A stretch of 64,000 bases of DNA, from positions 23,778 through 87,777 of the forward strand of contig JBBRRA010000010.1 in assembly GCA_038225475.1 (NCBI GenBank), read 5' to 3'. A program made the position numbers and the translations under genes. The notes under the pieces were generated by a model, which was not told the DNA's origin, made no database searches, and saw only the letters and a program-made list of their open reading frames with translations. Source of the stretch: Polymorphobacter_B sp038225475 (GTDB lineage Bacteria; Pseudomonadota; Alphaproteobacteria; Sphingomonadales; Sphingomonadaceae). Of this stretch, positions 61,001-64,000 are shown piece after piece; the first letter of the stretch is position 1, and every line of letters begins with the position of its first letter.

Positions 61001-64000
61001 GCTGCGGTGTTCGGCACGGTCGGCGGCAACGTCAACGTCGTCGGCTCGCAGAATTTCGTGCGCCTGACCTTTGCGGTCGATGGCTATCACCTGTCGGGCA
61101 GCGGCCTCGTGGTCGGTGCGCCGGGTGAAATCGACACCACCGCGAGCACGACGACTGCAATTATCGACAACGCGATTTCGGGGGCCGGCAGCCTGACGAA
61201 GCAGGGCGCAGGCACGCTGGTGCTCAACGGTGCCAACAGCTTCACCGACCTCGGCATCAGCGGCGGCAAGGTCGTCGTCGGCACCAACACCGCCGCCGGT
61301 CTCGGCGGGATCAGCATGGCGGGCGGCACGACGCTCGCGGCGGGTGTCAGCGGGCTGACGCTGGCCAACGCCATTTCGACCGCAGTTGCGGGCACGATCG
61401 ATAGCGGCGCTGGCGTGTTCACGCTCGGGGGCCCGATTGCTGGCCCGGGTTCGATCACCAAGATCGGCGCGGGCAACCTCGTGCTGAACGGCAATAACAG
61501 CTTCAACAATCTCGGGATCAGCACGGGCACGGTGACGGTTGGCACCAGCACTGCGGCGGGCGTCGGCGGCATCAGCCTTGCGGGCGGCACGACGCTCGCG
61601 GCCGGGGTGTCGGGGCTGGTGCTCGGCAACGCGATTTCGACCGCGGGTGCCGGCACGATCGATTCGGGCGCGGGCGTCTTCACGCTTTCGAACACGATCG
61701 TCGGGCCGGGGTCGATCACCAAGGTCGGTACCGGTAATCTGGTCCTGAACGGCAGCAACAGCTTTACCGATCTCGGCATCAGTGCGGGGACCGTCACCGT
61801 TGGCACCAACACTGCGGCGGGCACCGGCGGCATCTCGATGGGCGGCGGCACGACACTGGCTGCGGGCGTCTCGGGTCTGGTACTGACCAACACGGTCGCA
61901 ACGGCGGGCGCCGGCACGATCAATTCGGGCGCGGGCGTGTTTACGCTTGGCGGTCCGATCGCGGGCCCTGGCTCGATCACCAAGACCGGCGCGGGCAACC
62001 TCGTGCTCAACGGCAACAACAGCTTTACCAACCTCGGCATCGCGTCGGGCATGGTGACCGTCGGCACCAACACTGCGGCGGGTAACGGCGGCATCTCGAT
62101 GTCGGGCGGTACCACGCTCGCTGCCGGCGTTTCCGGGCTGGTCCTGACCAACGCGGTCTCGACCGCAGGTTCGGGCACCATCAACGGCGGCACCGGGATT
62201 TTCACGCTCAGCGGCCCGGTCGCGGGTCCCGGCTCGATCACCTCGACCGGCCCGGGCAACCTTGTGCTGAACGGCAACAACAGCTTCACCAACCTCGGCA
62301 TTTCGTCGGGCACGGTGACCGTCGGCACCAGCACCGCAGCCGGCATCGGCGGCATCTCGATGGGCGCTGGCACCACGCTTGCGGCGGGTACCAGCGGTCT
62401 GGTGTTGACCAACGCGGTTTCGACGGCGGGCGCGGGCACGATCAATTCGGGCACCGGCGTGTTCACGCTCAACGGCCCGATTGCAGGTCCGGGGTCGATC
62501 ACCAAGACCGGCAGCGGCAACCTCGTGCTCGGCGCGGCGAACAGCTTCACCGACCTCGGCGTCAGCGCTGGAACCGTCACGCTCGGCAACAACCTGTCGG
62601 CGGGCAGCACCGGCGGCATCAGCCTTGCGGGCGGCACGACGCTCGCTGTGGGCGTGTCGGGGCTGGTCGTGACCAACGCGGTCTCGACCGCCGGTGCAGG
62701 CACGATCGACTCGGGTTCGGGCGTGTTTACGCTGGGCGGCACCATTGTCGGCCCGGGGTCGATCACCAAGATCGGTAGCGGCACGCTCACGCTCGGCGGC
62801 ACCAACAGCTATGCGGGCACGACAACGGTCGCGGGCGGCACGCTTGCGGTCAACGGCATCAACAGCGGCGGCGGTGCGGTCACCGTCCAGTCGGGGGCAA
62901 CGCTCACCGGTGGCGGCAGCATTGCGGGCACGGTGACGGTTGCCAACGGCGCCACGATCGCGCCGGGGAACGGCATTGGCACGCTGACGGTCGGCGGCCT
63001 GTCGCTCGGCTCGACGTCGAACCTCAACTATCAGCTCGGCCAGGCCAATGTCATCGGCGGCGCGTTCAACGACCTGATTCAGGTCAATGGCAATCTGACG
63101 CTGGCGGGGCAGCTCACCGTCGCCAACTCGGGGTCGTTCGGCAGCGGCGTCTATCGCCTGATCAACTATACCGGCGGCCTGACCGACAATGGCCTGACCA
63201 TCGCCAGCTTGCCGGGCGTTTTTGCGGGCACGATCCAGACGGTCGCACCGGGCGCTGTGAACCTGCTGATCACCGCACCGGGCGCGCTTGTGCAATATTG
63301 GGACGGGGCCGACACCACCGGCAACGGCGTCATCAACGGCGGCACCGGGACGTGGAACGCTGCCGGCACCAACTGGACAACGCCTGCACCGAGCACGATC
63401 AATTCGGCATGGGCCGGCGGCGTCGCGGTATTCAGCGCGGTTTCCGGCACGGTCAGCGTGGTGGGCACGCAAGCGTTCCAGGGCCTGCAGTTTGCGACGA
63501 GCGGCTATACGCTCAACGGCGGCACGCTGGCGGCAACCGGCGGCGCGTTCGTGTCGGTTGATACCGGTATCGCCACGATCAACTCGGTCATTTCAGGCCC
63601 TGGGTCGTTGACGAAGCAGGGCGCGGGCAACCTCGTGCTCGGCGCGGCGAACAGCTTCACCAACCTCGGCATCAGCGCGGGAACGGTGACGCTCGGCAAC
63701 AATCTGTCGGCGGGCAGCACCGGCGGCATCTCGATGGGTGGCGGCACGACGCTGGCCGCAGGCGTGTCGGGGCTGGTCGTCACCAATGCGATCTCGACGG
63801 CGGGCGCGGGCACGATCGACTCGGGCGCTGGCGTGTTCACGCTCGGCGGTCCGATCCTCGGCCCCGGCTCGATCACCAAGATCGGCGCGGGTAACCTCGT
63901 GCTCAACGGCAACAACAGCTTCACCGACCTCGGCATCAAGACCGGGACGGTCACCGTCGGCACCAACACTGCGGCGGGCAACGGCGGCATCTCGATGTCG
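58100..64000 (+). CDS. Giant autotransporter-type surface protein with nested repeats, cut by right edge
   Basis: One plus-strand frame runs from ATG 58100 to the window end without a stop, at least 1,967 codons; AGGGG lies eight bases before the start. A long signal peptide of about 53 residues (charged N-region, then LLGVALAGATLLAIPALAQ) resembles the extended signals of autotransporters. About seven autotransporter-associated beta-strand repeats of the form GTLTLSGVNTYTGGT follow (58.4–60.1 kb). After them come a module at 60.5–61.2 kb, six 87/88-residue repeats, a second copy of the module and more repeats. I noticed no Cys codon. The beta-barrel translocation domain is expected beyond the edge. 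It is likely an adhesin or other secreted beta-helix; the activity is unknown. Confidence 0.88.
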   Translation, partial: MARFGSVAEFRTTASGARRSGSAARGAWALRSGVSLLGVALAGATLLAIPALAQTADLGGATLASPDFNIAPGNVLASTVQNGTLQLNNTSALTYAGILQDGPGVFSLQKLGNNVLTLTGTSTYSGETLINTGTLAAGAANVFSANSIVRNQGGTLDLGGFNQTVGGLTASGTVLSSGGGAATLTINVASGTVGNLFGTSIIQNAGVISVVKTGAGEQDQSFASTYTGGTTLVGGTLGVGNSAAIGTGTLTFNGPAALSILAPGITIANNIVLTSNGVINRSGDQSTLSGVISGGGSLTYSATGGYVTITGTNSYTGGTIMNGGLILAANNYALGVGNTTVNNITQFGSIGSLTIGNNFALNAQLRLIAPDSPSVLTLGGQFTGAGGLWLQSGTGTVVLNLANTYTGGTILSSGRLQVADNLSLSTGDVFVSAPATLVAGGAGLNTANGIGLGSTLSVDSNGYSYTLSGGIGDAGPGGGLRKIGAGTLTLSGVNGYTGGTEIDQGIVSIASDASLGAASGVLTLAGGNLQVTGTAGGTSTRGVVVNAPGGAIDVASAANNYTLAGIVSGAGQLGKVGLGTLTLSGVNTYTGGTAVTAGTLALANSGAVGTGTLAVTNAKLQAAANLGLGNVATFNNAVVDTQGFTVALTGPIGGSNFTKIGSGTLLLSGTNTFTSGVTASQGTLAVGSSSALGTNSVGLFGGTTLQAAVDGLTLANGIQLGGATPITIDTQANTLTLTGNTIFGSTPIVLNKIGSGTLVETGTIGAGPADSFNINAGKLTFNGTLTGGALNVASGATLTGTGTASGGTVTIANGGILAPGGATPGTLTVNNLVLNNASVLNYRFGQAGVVGGANNDLIIVNNNLVLDGVLNVTAAPSFTNGTYTLFTYGTVTDNGLTLAPLPSGFTGTVVINPGAVVLQAVGNFLQYWDGTGAVADGIVTGGSGTWNSGSFNWTNATGTSNSVWAGQAAVFGTVGGNVNVVGSQNFVRLTFAVDGYHLSGSGLVVGAPGEIDTTASTTTAIIDNAISGAGSLTKQGAGTLVLNGANSFTDLGISGGKVVVGTNTAAGLGGISMAGGTTLAAGVSGLTLANAISTAVAGTIDSGAGVFTLGGPIAGPGSITKIGAGNLVLNGNNSFNNLGISTGTVTVGTSTAAGVGGISLAGGTTLAAGVSGLVLGNAISTAGAGTIDSGAGVFTLSNTIVGPGSITKVGTGNLVLNGSNSFTDLGISAGTVTVGTNTAAGTGGISMGGGTTLAAGVSGLVLTNTVATAGAGTINSGAGVFTLGGPIAGPGSITKTGAGNLVLNGNNSFTNLGIASGMVTVGTNTAAGNGGISMSGGTTLAAGVSGLVLTNAVSTAGSGTINGGTGIFTLSGPVAGPGSITSTGPGNLVLNGNNSFTNLGISSGTVTVGTSTAAGIGGISMGAGTTLAAGTSGLVLTNAVSTAGAGTINSGTGVFTLNGPIAGPGSITKTGSGNLVLGAANSFTDLGVSAGTVTLGNNLSAGSTGGISLAGGTTLAVGVSGLVVTNAVSTAGAGTIDSGSGVFTLGGTIVGPGSITKIGSGTLTLGGTNSYAGTTTVAGGTLAVNGINSGGGAVTVQSGATLTGGGSIAGTVTVANGATIAPGNGIGTLTVGGLSLGSTSNLNYQLGQANVIGGAFNDLIQVNGNLTLAGQLTVANSGSFGSGVYRLINYTGGLTDNGLTIASLPGVFAGTIQTVAPGAVNLLITAPGALVQYWDGADTTGNGVINGGTGTWNAAGTNWTTPAPSTINSAWAGGVAVFSAVSGTVSVVGTQAFQGLQFATSGYTLNGGTLAATGGAFVSVDTGIATINSVISGPGSLTKQGAGNLVLGAANSFTNLGISAGTVTLGNNLSAGSTGGISMGGGTTLAAGVSGLVVTNAISTAGAGTIDSGAGVFTLGGPILGPGSITKIGAGNLVLNGNNSFTDLGIKTGTVTVGTNTAAGNGGISMS
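61214..62782 (+). repeat. Six tandem 87/88-residue repeats in the surface protein
   Basis: Units start at 61214, 61475, 61736, 61997, 62258 and 62519; five are exactly 261 bp and the last is 264 bp. Each encodes the order NLVLNGNNSF, GTVTVGTNTAAG, GGISM, GGTTLAAGVSGLVLTNA, VSTAGAGTI, SGAGVFTL, GPIAGPGSITK. The reading frame and length are kept in all units, so they probably stack as identical beta-helix coils. Confidence 0.92.
63629..64000 (+). repeat. Second block of 87/88-residue repeats, cut by window edge
   Basis: One 264-bp unit (63629–63892) and the first 108 bp of another (from 63893) repeat the same pattern as 61214–62782. The 264-bp unit has the extra residue also seen in the last unit of the first block (LGNNLSAGSTGGIS). 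The array continues beyond the window. Confidence 0.9.

Noticed and set aside
57962..63472. 1,836-codon minus-strand frame
   Set aside because: It is antisense to a frame with a signal peptide and clear autotransporter repeats. Its Arg/Ala/Asp-rich translation has no domain-like pattern and arises from G/C codon bias over repetitive DNA.

Overview
The window is GC-rich chromosomal DNA that is dense with genes. It most likely comes from a sphingomonad (Alphaproteobacteria, Sphingomonadaceae). The grounds are a strong G/C third-position bias, a cobS–DUF3291–cobT cluster, RcnB and glycine-zipper envelope proteins, the alphaproteobacterial ubiG/lysC/ptsP neighbourhood, and the tsaE–amgK–murU–addB–addA–trxA series. 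I see no rRNA, tRNA, IS element, prophage or CRISPR array. Genus and species cannot be fixed from this sequence alone. All function calls come from reading motifs; no database search was run.

Left part (1–12.7 kb): panB, a yfgM-like gene, bamB and der lie on the minus strand, with a plus-strand haloperoxidase-type hydrolase gene lying between bamB and der. That hydrolase gene is broken by one in-frame TAA. Divergent from panB is a three-gene molybdenum hydroxylase operon (paoABC-like). It is followed by cobS, a DUF3291 gene and cobT, then two divergent glycine-zipper envelope genes.

Middle (12.7–36 kb): recQ, an acetyltransferase with an apparent CTG start, a secreted RidA, rpmB, lrgAB, yciI-like, DUF523, ptsP–nitronate monooxygenase–lysC, ubiG, an RcnB-type repeat protein, chrA, a LytS/LytTR two-component pair, ferredoxin, an AlkA-like glycosylase, a SpoU methyltransferase, rmuC, an SMP-30 family lactonase with an epoxide-hydrolase-like partner, tadA, two small membrane proteins and typA.

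Right part (36–58 kb): a RodZ-like gene, cpoB, tilS and ftsH form a series. After them come small enzymes, a CoA-transferase/hisN-like pair, and ahcY with an 18-bp perfect palindrome in its leader. Then comes a tightly overlapping run, tsaE–amgK–murU–addB–addA, with trxA close behind. It joins tRNA modification, cell-wall sugar recycling and double-strand-break repair. argJ–gst and maiA follow.

From 58.1 kb to the right edge the plus strand holds one uninterrupted reading frame of at least 1,967 codons. It has a long signal peptide and autotransporter-type beta-strand repeats, with 87/88-residue tandem repeats nested in an 806-residue higher-order period. It runs off the window, so its beta-barrel domain is not seen. 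This giant repetitive surface protein is the most unusual item in the window.
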